Positions 54,201 through 61,848 of a stretch of DNA of 64,000 nucleotides are shown one piece after another. Source of the stretch: Faecalicatena orotica (GTDB lineage: Bacteria > Bacillota > Clostridia > Lachnospirales > Lachnospiraceae); assembly GCF_003149245.1 (NCBI RefSeq), contig NZ_QGDL01000009.1:186001-250000 (forward strand), written 5' to 3'. The position numbers and the translations under genes were made by a program. The notes beneath the pieces were generated by a model that was not told where the DNA came from, did no database searches, and was given only the letters and a program-made list of their open reading frames with translations. Positions within the stretch are counted from its first letter, which is position 1. Each line of letters begins with the position of its first letter.

Positions 54201-55160
54201 CGCTCGCAGATTACGTTGGGGAGAATGCGCATTACCATGCAGGAAATGCTGGGGCAGCTTACAGCTATCATTGCGCCTCAGGCAAAGGCATCGGGCATCC
54301 GTTTTCTGGTCAGCAGTGAACATATCGTGCATGAGCAGTTTTATGGAGATCCTCTGCGTATGAACCAGATACTTCTGAATATTTTGAGTAACGCGGTTAA
54401 GTTTACCCCGGAAGGTGGGAAGGTAGAGTTTCTGACGGAGGAGATTCCGTCGGATGCTGAAGATGAGAAGGTTCGTTTCCGGTTTACAGTCAGTGATTCT
54501 GGTATAGGTATGTCGGAAGAATTCATGAAACACCTTTTTGAACCATTCACCCGCAGCAGTAATGCCGCACAGGTCGAAGGAACTGGTCTGGGCTTAAGTA
54601 TAACAAAAGGGCTTATTGACCTGATGGGCGGCAGCATTTCTGTAGAAAGCCATATTCATAAAGGAACTATATTCAAAATAGAATTAGAATGCGAATGTCT
54701 GGATGAGACTGTGGAGTCAAAGGAAAAATGTGATGCATGTATGACAGACGAGGAGATTGAAAGTCTGTTTGCAGGACGGCGTTTCCTGATTGCAGAGGAC
54801 AATGCAATTAACGCAGAAATTTTGGTTGAACTGCTTGCGATGCATGGGGCGAAATCGGTAGTGGCAACAAACGGGGCACAGGCAGTCGGGCTTTTCAAGG
54901 CAGGGAAACCGGGTACATACGATGCAGTCCTGATGGACATACAGATGCCTGAGATGAATGGATATGAGGCCACGAGGCTGATTCGTGAGATGAAGAGAGA
55001 AGATGCTCTGAATATCCCGATCATTGCAATGACTGCGAATGCATTTGCAGAAGATATTCAGGCATCTGTAGATGCAGGAATGGATGCACATGTTGCAAAA
55101 CCGATTGATATAGAGGTGCTCAGGGCTACACTGACCAGAGTGCTTGGGGATGCGTCATGA
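51273..55160 (+). CDS. Soluble multi-PAS hybrid histidine kinase
   Basis: About 1295 residues, no membrane segments. At least three PAS/PAC units at about 12-130, 135-250 and 375-500 share openings such as INAIPGGVAIY, INSIPGGIASY and KNLPGGISVM. Another unit (255-360) has C298, C309 and C312 (GQKCYKALYGKDSPCEFC). Further sensor-like regions cover about 500-890. HisKA has H922 in SHDIRTPMNA, HATPase has SDSGIGMS and GTGLGLSI, and a C-terminal receiver has D1222 (LMDIQMP). I start at the GTG at 51273, two bases after the HPt stop, with a GGGGGA site; the open frame extends further upstream inside the HPt gene without a ribosome site. Confidence 0.9.
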   Translation: MIQRESLFPGEMEDIINAIPGGVAIYKVSDIFETVYFSDGVPELSGYTVAEYHELVKGDAADMTYWEDTDMVVSKAREVIRTHAVAEFEFRKQHRDGHIVWVRVQVKWIGEEDGCPLLHCVFHNISDFKEAQLEMEHLINSIPGGIASYRVENERFIPVFFSDGVMALSGHTREEYNEMTRDNALDVIYEPDRERVLNAAKAALVSGEVLDVSYRMYHRNGSLVWIHLNGRRMGPLSESSRFYAVFTGMSSETRLFQSIVNDTSGSIYIIGKKNYDLLYVNIREEGPGKGQNYIGQKCYKALYGKDSPCEFCTLKTHGADGKEHEMKVTGTERSYSTRFRETDWNGIPAYLKYVKDITEEVKNRKERERLEQYFQTVVKNLPGGISVMRCKKDGGLVTEFLSDGFIDMTEMSSEDAWELYKYDALAGVHPDDLEMLERTIDGYITGGDGKCEAVYRLRKGSSDYVWVKSTFSLIRNEGGESRFYAVYHDMTKELIEQEKIRAQYREQILQHYRTPDPDALVIGHCNITQNLILEIIDSTDSDLLKNFGVNRTSFFTGVSTLVVDERERQQFLDMYLNEPALEAYGKGDTELILKCFIRLPKEETGRYAQFKVNLLETPDTGDITGILTVTDITEQTISDRILHKLSVTSYDFVIDLNLITDTYTVLARNDNVDCMPEHLGSHRKRLEYMYREVVVPKNREVYKKGLEPEEMCPRLEKEGSYTFVFSVINESGDIRTKNITVSAVDLRIGRICLVRTDVTDSVREQQGMLNMLAYTFELAGFIDVISKCLTLYTRQTVLENLPPYVIEHYDDAIADFAANYGTEENQKEAQEEFRLSSMIEGLEEKPSGYDFVFPYQSEGELRYKQINVLWGDENHSTVCVVRADVTDMLTSERESKEALKKALALAEEANHAKSEFLSAMSHDIRTPMNAIMGMTALATAHIDDSSRVADCLKKISTSSKHLLSLINDVLDMSKIERSQITLGRMRITMQEMLGQLTAIIAPQAKASGIRFLVSSEHIVHEQFYGDPLRMNQILLNILSNAVKFTPEGGKVEFLTEEIPSDAEDEKVRFRFTVSDSGIGMSEEFMKHLFEPFTRSSNAAQVEGTGLGLSITKGLIDLMGGSISVESHIHKGTIFKIELECECLDETVESKEKCDACMTDEEIESLFAGRRFLIAEDNAINAEILVELLAMHGAKSVVATNGAQAVGLFKAGKPGTYDAVLMDIQMPEMNGYEATRLIREMKREDALNIPIIAMTANAFAEDIQASVDAGMDAHVAKPIDIEVLRATLTRVLGDAS

Positions 55161-55182
55161 AAATCTAATATCATAAAGCAGG

Positions 55183-55216
55183 AATCACCCTCATATATTA
55201 CTATATGGGGGTGATT
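55183..55216 (+). terminator. Hairpin covering the start of the SleL-like gene
   Basis: AATCACCCTCATATA / TATATGGGGGTGATT, 15 pairs (one G-T) with a four-base loop. It contains the ATG at 55205 and the GGGGGTG motif. The tail is TTATATTATATAT rather than a T run, so it could be a terminator for the kinase operon or a control of translation. Confidence 0.6.
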
Positions 55217-56335
55217 TATATTATATATGTAGTGAAAAGCGGAGATACTTTATATTCTGTTTCTGAGGAGACAGGGGTGCCTATGTGGAAAATCGCCTTT
55301 GACAATCAACTGGTGAATCAGGAACAACTGGTTGTGGGGCAGGCGCTTCTGATTTTGCAGCCGGAAGAGTCGGGGAGTATGAGGGGGGATATGTATGTCA
55401 CGGGATATGCATATCCTTTTGTTGAGCCATATATACTGGAGCAGGCATTTCCTGCTTTAAATGAACTGTTGATCTTTTCTTATGGTTTTACATTTGAGGG
55501 GGAACTTGTACCGCCTATGCAGGATGAACTCTGGATGATCGAGGCCGCCTGGGAGGAAGGAATTGAACCCCTGCTTGTGCTGACCCCGTTTTCAAACGGG
55601 GCCTTTAATAACCAGCTTGTAAAGGTTCTTGTTGAAAATTTAGAGATCCAGCAGCGGGTCATCGATAACCTGCTTCGTACTGTTGAGGAGCGCGGTTACT
55701 CCGGAGTAGATATTGATTTTGAATATGTCCTTCCGGAAAACAGGATAGATTATGCGGAATTCGTCGGCAGGGTCCGGGAAGTTATGAATGCAAATGGATA
55801 TACAGTATCTGTGGCACTGGCTCCGAAGACATCTGCGGACCAGCCGGGGCTTTTGTATGAGGGGATGGACTACGCGTTGCTGGGGGCAAATGCAGATCAT
55901 GTATTTTTGATGACTTATGAATGGGGCTATACATACGGGCCGCCCATGGCAGTCGCTCCGCTGAATAAGGTGCGTGAAGTCGTGGAATATGCGTTGACGG
56001 AGATTCCCAGGGAAAAGATTCTAATGGGAATCCCCAATTATGCCTATGACTGGACACTTCCATATGAAAGGGGAATCACCAAAGCACGGCTGATTGGAAA
56101 TGTGGAGGCCGTCAGGATTGCGGCGGAGAACGGGGCATCCATACAATTCTCGGGTATCGCACAGAGTCCGTATTTTACCTATATGCGGGACGGCTTTTCC
56201 CACGAGGTCTGGTTTGAGGACGTCCGGAGCATTCAGGCGAAGTTAAACCTTGCAAGGGAATATGAATTACTGGGGGTTGGGTACTGGAATCTGATGCGGC
56301 CGTTTCGGGCGAACTGGCTTCTATTGGAAAAATAA
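55205..56335 (+). CDS. LysM-GH18 protein (SleL/YaaH-like)
   Basis: 376 residues: one LysM peptidoglycan-binding motif (about 7-51, YVVKSGDTLYSVSEETGVPM) and a GH18 barrel (about 62-370) with the catalytic DxxDxE-type motif GVDIDFEYV (E173). Relatives are spore cortex-lytic N-acetylglucosaminidases (SleL) and coat proteins (YaaH), so a role in germination is likely. No signal peptide, as usual for these proteins, which are loaded in the mother cell. The ATG at 55205 lies inside a hairpin; GTG 55211 or ATT 55220 (which gives the usual IIYVVKSGDT start and has GGGGGTG upstream) are alternatives. Confidence 0.88.
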   Translation: MGVIYIIYVVKSGDTLYSVSEETGVPMWKIAFDNQLVNQEQLVVGQALLILQPEESGSMRGDMYVTGYAYPFVEPYILEQAFPALNELLIFSYGFTFEGELVPPMQDELWMIEAAWEEGIEPLLVLTPFSNGAFNNQLVKVLVENLEIQQRVIDNLLRTVEERGYSGVDIDFEYVLPENRIDYAEFVGRVREVMNANGYTVSVALAPKTSADQPGLLYEGMDYALLGANADHVFLMTYEWGYTYGPPMAVAPLNKVREVVEYALTEIPREKILMGIPNYAYDWTLPYERGITKARLIGNVEAVRIAAENGASIQFSGIAQSPYFTYMRDGFSHEVWFEDVRSIQAKLNLAREYELLGVGYWNLMRPFRANWLLLEK

Positions 56336-56423
56336 GCAGAGTAACTATCCATACATAATCTTTCTAAAAAGAGACACATCCCCCACCTCTTCAACATATA
56401 CTATGCAGAAGGAGGGTAATGTT

Positions 56424-56912
56424 ATGGTCGAAAAATTAAACGGAATGCCAGAGGCATATGCAGAAGTAAAAGGTTCAGATCAGTATCCGGAAATACATGG
56501 CATGGTATACTTTTTTGATGTATACGGCGGGACAATCGTGATGGCAGAGATATACGGGCTGCCAGATGAAGAGAGCCAGGAGACAGGGGAGTTTTTCGCA
56601 TTCCATATTCACGAGGGGAAGGACTGCCGGGGAGATGGCAAAGAAGCGTTCCCGGATGCAGGAAAACATTATAATCCAGAACATAAAGAACATCCGGAGC
56701 ATGCAGGGGACCTCCCGCCGCTTTTATCCACCTACGGTGCGGCGTGGAATGCTGTCTACACGGGGAGGTTCCATCCGGATGATGTGACCGGGAGGACTGT
56801 GATTATACACAAAGACCCGGATGACTTCCATACCCAGCCATCAGGAAACAGCGGTGAGATGATTGCATGTGGTGAGATCAGGGAATGGGCACTGCAGGAG
56901 ATGGAAAAGTAA
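56424..56912 (+). CDS. Cu/Zn superoxide dismutase-like protein without signal peptide
   Basis: 162 residues. The copper/zinc ligands of Cu/Zn SOD all have counterparts: H61 and H63 (FHIHEG), H82 (GKHYNP), H90, H93 and D96 (EHPEHAGDL) and H129 (VIIHKDPDDF). The disulfide cysteines are C68 and C149 (ACGEI), and a late Arg equivalent may be R153. The protein is short and lacks a signal peptide, so it would be cytoplasmic, which is unusual because bacterial Cu/Zn SODs are exported. Activity is therefore uncertain. The start at 56424 follows AAGGAGGG by seven bases. Confidence 0.85.
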   Translation: MVEKLNGMPEAYAEVKGSDQYPEIHGMVYFFDVYGGTIVMAEIYGLPDEESQETGEFFAFHIHEGKDCRGDGKEAFPDAGKHYNPEHKEHPEHAGDLPPLLSTYGAAWNAVYTGRFHPDDVTGRTVIIHKDPDDFHTQPSGNSGEMIACGEIREWALQEMEK

Positions 56913-56916
56913 TAAC

Positions 56917-56966
56917 AAATAAAAAACCCGGAAATCCAATTACAGGACTTCTGGGTTTTTTATTTG
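56917..56966. terminator. Terminator after the SOD-like gene
   Basis: ACAAATAAAAAACCC-GAA-TCC / GGA-TTC-GGGTTTTTTATTTGT hairpin; A and T runs flank both sides, so it is bidirectional in form. Confidence 0.85.
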
Positions 56967-56973
56967 TTCTGAT

Positions 56974-57108
56974 GTAACTGTTCAGTACAGAACTGTGCAT
57001 TTACTGCACAGTCCGTACGAAAACGTGGAACAGCCAGAAGCAAGCCCCATCGCCAAAGACGATTTTCATGGGCTTGCGACGTAACGGTTCATGGTCCTGA
57101 ACAGTTAC
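56974..57108. repeat. Palindromic element with two inner hairpins, overlapping the DGC 3' end
   Basis: Outer arms GTAACTGTTCAG / CTGAACAGTTAC (56974-56985, 57097-57108) are perfect. They enclose a hairpin ACTGTGCA / TGCACAGT (56992-56999, 57005-57012, extended by GTAC pairs) and a second one GCAAGCCC / GGGCTTGC (57040-57047, 57070-57077). The folding plan resembles the larger element at 6467-6786, though the sequence is different. The right arm supplies the last five codons and stop of the diguanylate cyclase gene. Confidence 0.75.
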
Positions 57109-58222
57109 GTTCTGTTTTAGAATATGTCCGTAATACATAGCGGTTCTTTCCGGAAGCCTTTGCATCATAGAGAGCCTGATCAGTAAGTTTGAAAAGTGTA
57201 TCAAAATTTGTAACCTGCTTCTTAAGGCAGACAGCACCGATACTGCAGGAGGTTTTTACCAGAGGATTTCCTGACAGGCTCTTGACCAGATCGGTCTGAA
57301 AGGTAGTGAATGTTTTTTTCAAAGTATCCTCAGAATCATAAAAGTCTTTAATCAGTACCATAAATTCATCGCCTCCGACCCGCCCAATGATGTCGGTCGG
57401 ACGAAACGAGGACAAGAGCAGCCTTCCAGTCTCTGCCAGAAGTTTGTCGCCACAGGAATGTCCGGCAAGGTCATTCACTTCTTTGAAATTATCCAGATCC
57501 ATGAAAAGCAAGACACATGTACGGGGGATTCCGACATCCAGATAACTCCGTATTGCATCTTCACAGGTTTTTTTATTGAGGATGCCTGTCAGAGAATCCA
57601 GCATACTGAGCCGCTTATACCGGGATCGGATATCATGGTCTTCGGAACGCAGTTTTAGGATGACCTGGGCGACAGCCAGCGCAAACAGAAAACCAACGAT
57701 GGAATTGAAAATGTCATTTTCAGCCATTGACTGTATCTTGACTGCCTTAACGGAAACAATAAAAACGATCTCGGCCCACAGCATAAGAAAAAAGATATGG
57801 CTGAACGGCAGGATAAAAAGTGCAGGGAGTGCAACATATATTACCGGCATAAAAGTAGCCGGTGCGCTGGGATAAGGGAAAACATCAATCAGGATAACAA
57901 AAACAAAAACTACGACGACATACAGCTGGCATAATCCGGTAATAGTACGGCTGCTTTTTAAATACGACTTCATAAGCAGGCTGGATAAAATAAAAAACAA
58001 CAGGGCAGCCGGGAGAAATAATAAATGCTGCAGTGTAATTGTCCAGCCCTTTACGATAAAAGGCGTGAGTATATAAAAGAACAGCAGCAGAACAACATTG
58101 ATCATACTTGATATTCTCAGCAGTCCAAGGTTCTTTTCTGCGATTTCTAATTCTGCATCTTTGAAATATTCTTTTTCCAACCTGAGCATATTCTTTACAT
58201 TAGTCATAAAACGCTGCCACAC
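57089..58222 (-). CDS. Membrane-bound diguanylate cyclase
   Basis: 377 residues. Six hydrophobic segments between about residues 38 and 190 anchor it, and a GGDEF domain (about 205-365) follows with intact RVGGDEF (281-287), LDSLTGILNK and MDLDNFKEVND. It should make c-di-GMP, opposing the EAL protein at 45571. The start is taken as GTG at 58222 because GAGGGGGA lies eight bases before it; the first ATG (58207) is further away. The last residues (NCSGP) are encoded by the palindromic element, so the original C-terminus has been replaced or extended. Confidence 0.9.
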   Translation of the reverse strand: MWQRFMTNVKNMLRLEKEYFKDAELEIAEKNLGLLRISSMINVVLLLFFYILTPFIVKGWTITLQHLLFLPAALLFFILSSLLMKSYLKSSRTITGLCQLYVVVVFVFVILIDVFPYPSAPATFMPVIYVALPALFILPFSHIFFLMLWAEIVFIVSVKAVKIQSMAENDIFNSIVGFLFALAVAQVILKLRSEDHDIRSRYKRLSMLDSLTGILNKKTCEDAIRSYLDVGIPRTCVLLFMDLDNFKEVNDLAGHSCGDKLLAETGRLLLSSFRPTDIIGRVGGDEFMVLIKDFYDSEDTLKKTFTTFQTDLVKSLSGNPLVKTSCSIGAVCLKKQVTNFDTLFKLTDQALYDAKASGKNRYVLRTYSKTERNCSGP

Positions 58223-58397
58223 TTAAATATTCCCCCTCGTGGATTTGTGATTTGTCATACAAAAATAAATATAAAATTATTATACCGTTTTTTTCCTGTT
58301 AGTACAACTGTTACCGTATTACTGTTTACAGGCTGCCTGTGAACAGCAGCATTTTCGGTGATTTTGAAAAATTCCATCGGTACATCAGTCAGGTATC

Positions 58398-58426
58398 TTG
58401 ACTTTCACCGCGTGATTACTTACAAT
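58398..58426 (+). promoter_or_regulatory. Putative promoter of cbiG
   Basis: TTGACT (58398-58403), 17 bases, TACAAT (58421-58426). Transcription would start near 58433, at the annotated ATG itself. No cobalamin riboswitch is seen in 58223-58432. Confidence 0.55.
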
Positions 58427-58432
58427 ACAGCC

Positions 58433-59506
58433 ATGAAGAAAATAGAGATGATGATCATTAGTTTTACAAAGTCAGGCAGTATATTGAATGCAGAATTAAA
58501 GCGAAAATTCACAGAAAACGGAATGGAATGCACAGGCTTCAGTGTCAGAAGGTTTGCCGGGGGAGAGGACGGCATACAGGCGCTGCCGGAGGATGTGAAT
58601 GTCTGGATAGGGGCAGAGTGGGGAAAAGCAGCGTTTCTTTTTATTGGAGCCTCTGGGATTGCAGTCCGTTATATCGCTCCCTGGGTGAAAGACAAGTTTA
58701 CCGATTCACCGGTTATTGTGATGGATGAGAAGGGCTCGTTCGTAATCCCACTTTTATCTGGACATGTCGGCGGTGCGGTGGAGATTGCGAAAATGGTATC
58801 TGTATGGACAGGTGCCGTGCCTGTTATCACAACGGCGACAGATGTACAGGAAAAGTTCGCCATAGATGTATTTGCCGAAAAAAACGGGATGCAGATTGAA
58901 GACAGGAGGCTGGCAAAAGAAATTTCGGCAGAGATTCTGGAGGGCGGGAAAGTTGGATTTTACAGTGTGCTGCCAGTCTCAGGGAAAGTGCCTGCCGAAT
59001 TAAGCGTATGTACGTCACCGGGGGAACTGGAAAGGTTTCCTTTCGGTGTGGCTGTGACAGACCGGAAGGAAAAGATCCTGCCGCATAGGGGGGGGATCCT
59101 CACACTGCATACAGGTGCTGGAATGATTGTGGGTCTGGGCTGCCGCAGGGGGACGAAGCGGGAGCAGTTGGAGGCAGGGCTTCAGGCTGTCCTGAAAGAG
59201 AACCGCATTCTGCCGGAACAGATAGAAGGTTTTGCAAGTATTGACCTCAAGTGTGATGAAGCCGGGATTCTGGAGCTTGCAGATGCATGGGGAGTCCCTT
59301 TCAGGACCTTTTCGGCGGAAGAATTAAAACAGATCGAAACAGTCAGCAGCCATTCTGCATTTGTGGAGCAGACAACCGGCGTGGACAATGTCTGTGAGCG
59401 GGCCGCAATTCTGCACTGCAGGGATGGGGAACTGATACAGCCGAAAATCTGTTCAGAGGGTTCCACATTTGCACTTGTTAGAAAAAAAAGAAACCTTTCT
59501 TTTTAA
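58433..59506 (+). CDS. cbiG: Cobalt-precorrin-5A hydrolase CbiG
   Basis: Anaerobic cobalamin pathway enzyme that opens the lactone of cobalt-precorrin-5A and releases acetaldehyde. 357 residues from 58433. The N-terminal domain has FIGASGIAVRYIAPWV and PVIVMDEKGSFVIPLLSGHVGGA, and the C-terminal domain has LGCRRGTKREQLE, IDLKCDEAGI and ERAAIL. The start is uncertain: no ATG here has a good ribosome site, the promoter puts transcription start at about 58433, and ATGs at 58448/58451 would give the usual MIISFTKSG beginning. cbiJ follows 27 bases after the stop; other cob/cbi genes are elsewhere. Confidence 0.92.
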   Translation: MKKIEMMIISFTKSGSILNAELKRKFTENGMECTGFSVRRFAGGEDGIQALPEDVNVWIGAEWGKAAFLFIGASGIAVRYIAPWVKDKFTDSPVIVMDEKGSFVIPLLSGHVGGAVEIAKMVSVWTGAVPVITTATDVQEKFAIDVFAEKNGMQIEDRRLAKEISAEILEGGKVGFYSVLPVSGKVPAELSVCTSPGELERFPFGVAVTDRKEKILPHRGGILTLHTGAGMIVGLGCRRGTKREQLEAGLQAVLKENRILPEQIEGFASIDLKCDEAGILELADAWGVPFRTFSAEELKQIETVSSHSAFVEQTTGVDNVCERAAILHCRDGELIQPKICSEGSTFALVRKKRNLSF

Positions 59507-59533
59507 ACTGAGAGGCGAAAAGAGGATAAAATC

Positions 59534-60361
59534 ATGGAGGAAACAAAACAGCATTTAGGGATCAGCCCGGAGACAGCAGAAATCAGGATACTTCTATTTT
59601 CTGGGACAACGGAGGGACGTCAGCTCGCAGAGTCACTGCGGGAACTTCCGGTTTATGTCTATGTCAGTACGGCTACGGAATATGGCCGTGAATGTACCGG
59701 TACCGGAGATAACATAGAGACAGCGGCCGGACGGATGGATGAGACGGCCATCCGCTGTTTTCTGGATGTACATAAGATTGATCTGGCGGTGGATGCAACA
59801 CACCCCTTTGCAAGGGTGGTGACGGAGAATATACAAAACGCCTGTAAAGCAAACCGGACGGAATATATACGGTGTCTAAGGGAGAAGCAGAACATAGAGG
59901 CATTAGAAACAGACCATGTTATATTCAAAAAATCCGTTTCAGACGCCGTGGAATATTTAAAAGGGAAAGAGGGGAAGGTTCTGATAGCAACAGGGAGCAA
60001 GGAACTGAAGCTGTATACTGAAATTGATGATTATCAGGAGCGGTGTATTGCGCGGGTACTGTCGACCAGAGAGGCTGTAGAAGAAAGTACGGCACTTGGT
60101 TTCAAAGGCCGCAGTCTGATTGCCATGCAGGGACCGTTCAGCAAGGAACTAAACATAGCGATGCTCCGCTATACGGGGGCCAGATATTTCGTGACAAAAG
60201 AATCTGGGAAAGCAGGCGGTTTTCAGGAGAAGGCGGAAGCGGCAAAAGAAACGGGGGCCCGGCTGATCGTGATTACCCGTCCTGAAGAGTGTGGTACAAG
60301 CTCTGCTGAAACATTGCTTTATATCAGGCAGAAAATTAGAAAAAAGGGCACGTCCTGCTGA
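59534..60361 (+). CDS. cbiJ: Precorrin-6A reductase CbiJ/CobK
   Basis: 275 residues. NAD(P)H-dependent reduction of (cobalt-)precorrin-6A in corrin ring synthesis. Features: LLFSGTTEGRQLAESL near residues 20-35, VDATHPFARVVTENI, LIATGSKEL, RVLSTREAV, AMQGPFSKELN and FVTKESGKAGGFQEK. AAAGAGG precedes the ATG. It is paired with cbiG; the symbol cobK is used in aerobic species. Convergent with the PocR-type gene. Confidence 0.93.
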   Translation: MEETKQHLGISPETAEIRILLFSGTTEGRQLAESLRELPVYVYVSTATEYGRECTGTGDNIETAAGRMDETAIRCFLDVHKIDLAVDATHPFARVVTENIQNACKANRTEYIRCLREKQNIEALETDHVIFKKSVSDAVEYLKGKEGKVLIATGSKELKLYTEIDDYQERCIARVLSTREAVEESTALGFKGRSLIAMQGPFSKELNIAMLRYTGARYFVTKESGKAGGFQEKAEAAKETGARLIVITRPEECGTSSAETLLYIRQKIRKKGTSC

Positions 60362-60389
60362 TGCGGGCATGCCCTGTGCGATACTTATA

Positions 60390-61640
60390 TTACCGGAACT
60401 GCTTGGGTGTCAGCCCGGTATATTTTTTAAATACCTTTGAAAAGTAACTCTGGTCTTCGAATCCGATCGCAATTGCAATATCAATGATAGAGAAGTCTGT
60501 ATTGGATAGCAGCCTCTTGCTTTCCTCAATCCGGACCATATTCAGATATTCCTTGAATGAGGAACCGGTTGACTGTTTGAACATGGTCGAGAAGTAGGAC
60601 GGGTGCAGATGTACATGCATGGCAACATCCTCCAGAGTGAGTGGTTCATTGAAATGCTTGGATATGTAGATCATGGCTTTCTTGATCAACTCACTGTTCT
60701 GGGACGGTATATAATTAAAAAGGCTTTCCGTAAATGATTCTACAATCTCCTGCAGCTTATAGCAGAGTGTTTCCATCGTATCGACAAGCTGTATGTTTTT
60801 CAGAAAATGATTATTAAGCTTCAGTATGTTGTCCGTCTGGGCACCACCTTCAATCGCAGCACGGGAAAGCAGGGAGCAGAGTTCGATTGCTCTGGCTTTC
60901 ACGATTTCCAGGCTGTTTCCTTCGGAGAAAAGTACATATCCCAGCAGTTCATTCAGAATGGCATTGGCCTGCTTGACATCACCCAGCTTTACTTTACTGA
61001 TTAATTCCTTTTCCTTTTCATAGGGATAGGAATTGGTACTGATATTTTCTTCCTTGTAACGCTGGATGGACTCATTAATCCGGGACTGTTGGAAAAGCTT
61101 CTGGTTATTTTGCTTCAGTTCTTCCTTACTGTCGTTGATCAGGTTGGCAAACATGTAGTAGAGAAGCCGGCTGATATGATTCACCTTGGCGGGTGTGGCC
61201 AGCGGGATGCTGGCAGTCTCATCGTACAGTTCCAGTGCTTCAGTAGTCGGAATATGATACTTCTTTGCAATATCAGAGATCAGTATCGAGTCCGCCGGAT
61301 CCATTAAAAAGGGCCCTACGAGAATAGAACCGAGAAACGTTTTCTTGCTGATCAGCGGGAAAACGATATGGTTCAGTTCGGCGTGACAGGCGAATATATA
61401 AGGTTCACCAAGTGTTATGGCTTTCTTGCTTGCGGAAATATGCATCTTCTCACAAGAGTCGCCGCTGGGAAGATAATCCTGAAAGCAGCGGCAGAAATTT
61501 GCCATCTGTCCGCTCTCGGCAATAAACTCTCCATGCTCGTCAATGACCTGGATCGGCAGCTGCATGCAGGCGTAAAAAGTATCAGTCATGGCCTTCAGGG
61601 TTTCCTCCGGAACGATAGAGTACAATAAAGGTTTCAACAT
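60390..61640 (-). CDS. PocR-domain AraC family regulator
   Basis: 416 residues. The N-terminal PocR sensory domain (about 8-170) contains cysteines in FCRCFQDY and CEKMHIS and the stretch YIFACHAELNHIVFPL; such domains bind small hydrocarbon derivatives or alcohols in the PocR of propanediol use. The C-terminal two-HTH AraC domain has LEDVAMHVHLHPSYFSTMFK and SIIDIAIAIGFEDQSYFSKVFKKYTG. It is divergent from the corrinoid protein gene (208-base gap) and is the likely regulator of the methyl-transfer unit. Confidence 0.9.
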   Translation of the reverse strand: MLKPLLYSIVPEETLKAMTDTFYACMQLPIQVIDEHGEFIAESGQMANFCRCFQDYLPSGDSCEKMHISASKKAITLGEPYIFACHAELNHIVFPLISKKTFLGSILVGPFLMDPADSILISDIAKKYHIPTTEALELYDETASIPLATPAKVNHISRLLYYMFANLINDSKEELKQNNQKLFQQSRINESIQRYKEENISTNSYPYEKEKELISKVKLGDVKQANAILNELLGYVLFSEGNSLEIVKARAIELCSLLSRAAIEGGAQTDNILKLNNHFLKNIQLVDTMETLCYKLQEIVESFTESLFNYIPSQNSELIKKAMIYISKHFNEPLTLEDVAMHVHLHPSYFSTMFKQSTGSSFKEYLNMVRIEESKRLLSNTDFSIIDIAIAIGFEDQSYFSKVFKKYTGLTPKQFR

Positions 61641-61848
61641 TATCCCTCCATTAATCTTTGGTTCTGTAAGTAGTTCCTATTTAGTTTATCACATTATAAA
61701 CGAAAATGGGATAAAGCCTGCAAAAAATAAAAAGAAAATATTTGTACAAAGATTCTAAAATAATTACCAGAACAATAGTAGGAAAATAGATAGAATGAAA
61801 TACAGAAACAGCCAGACGGCAAAAAGATAAGTTGGAGGGAATGAAGTT

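Noticed and set aside
58223-58432. Cobalamin riboswitch ahead of cbiG
   Set aside because: No AGCCAGG box or conserved aptamer core was found; only small hairpins.
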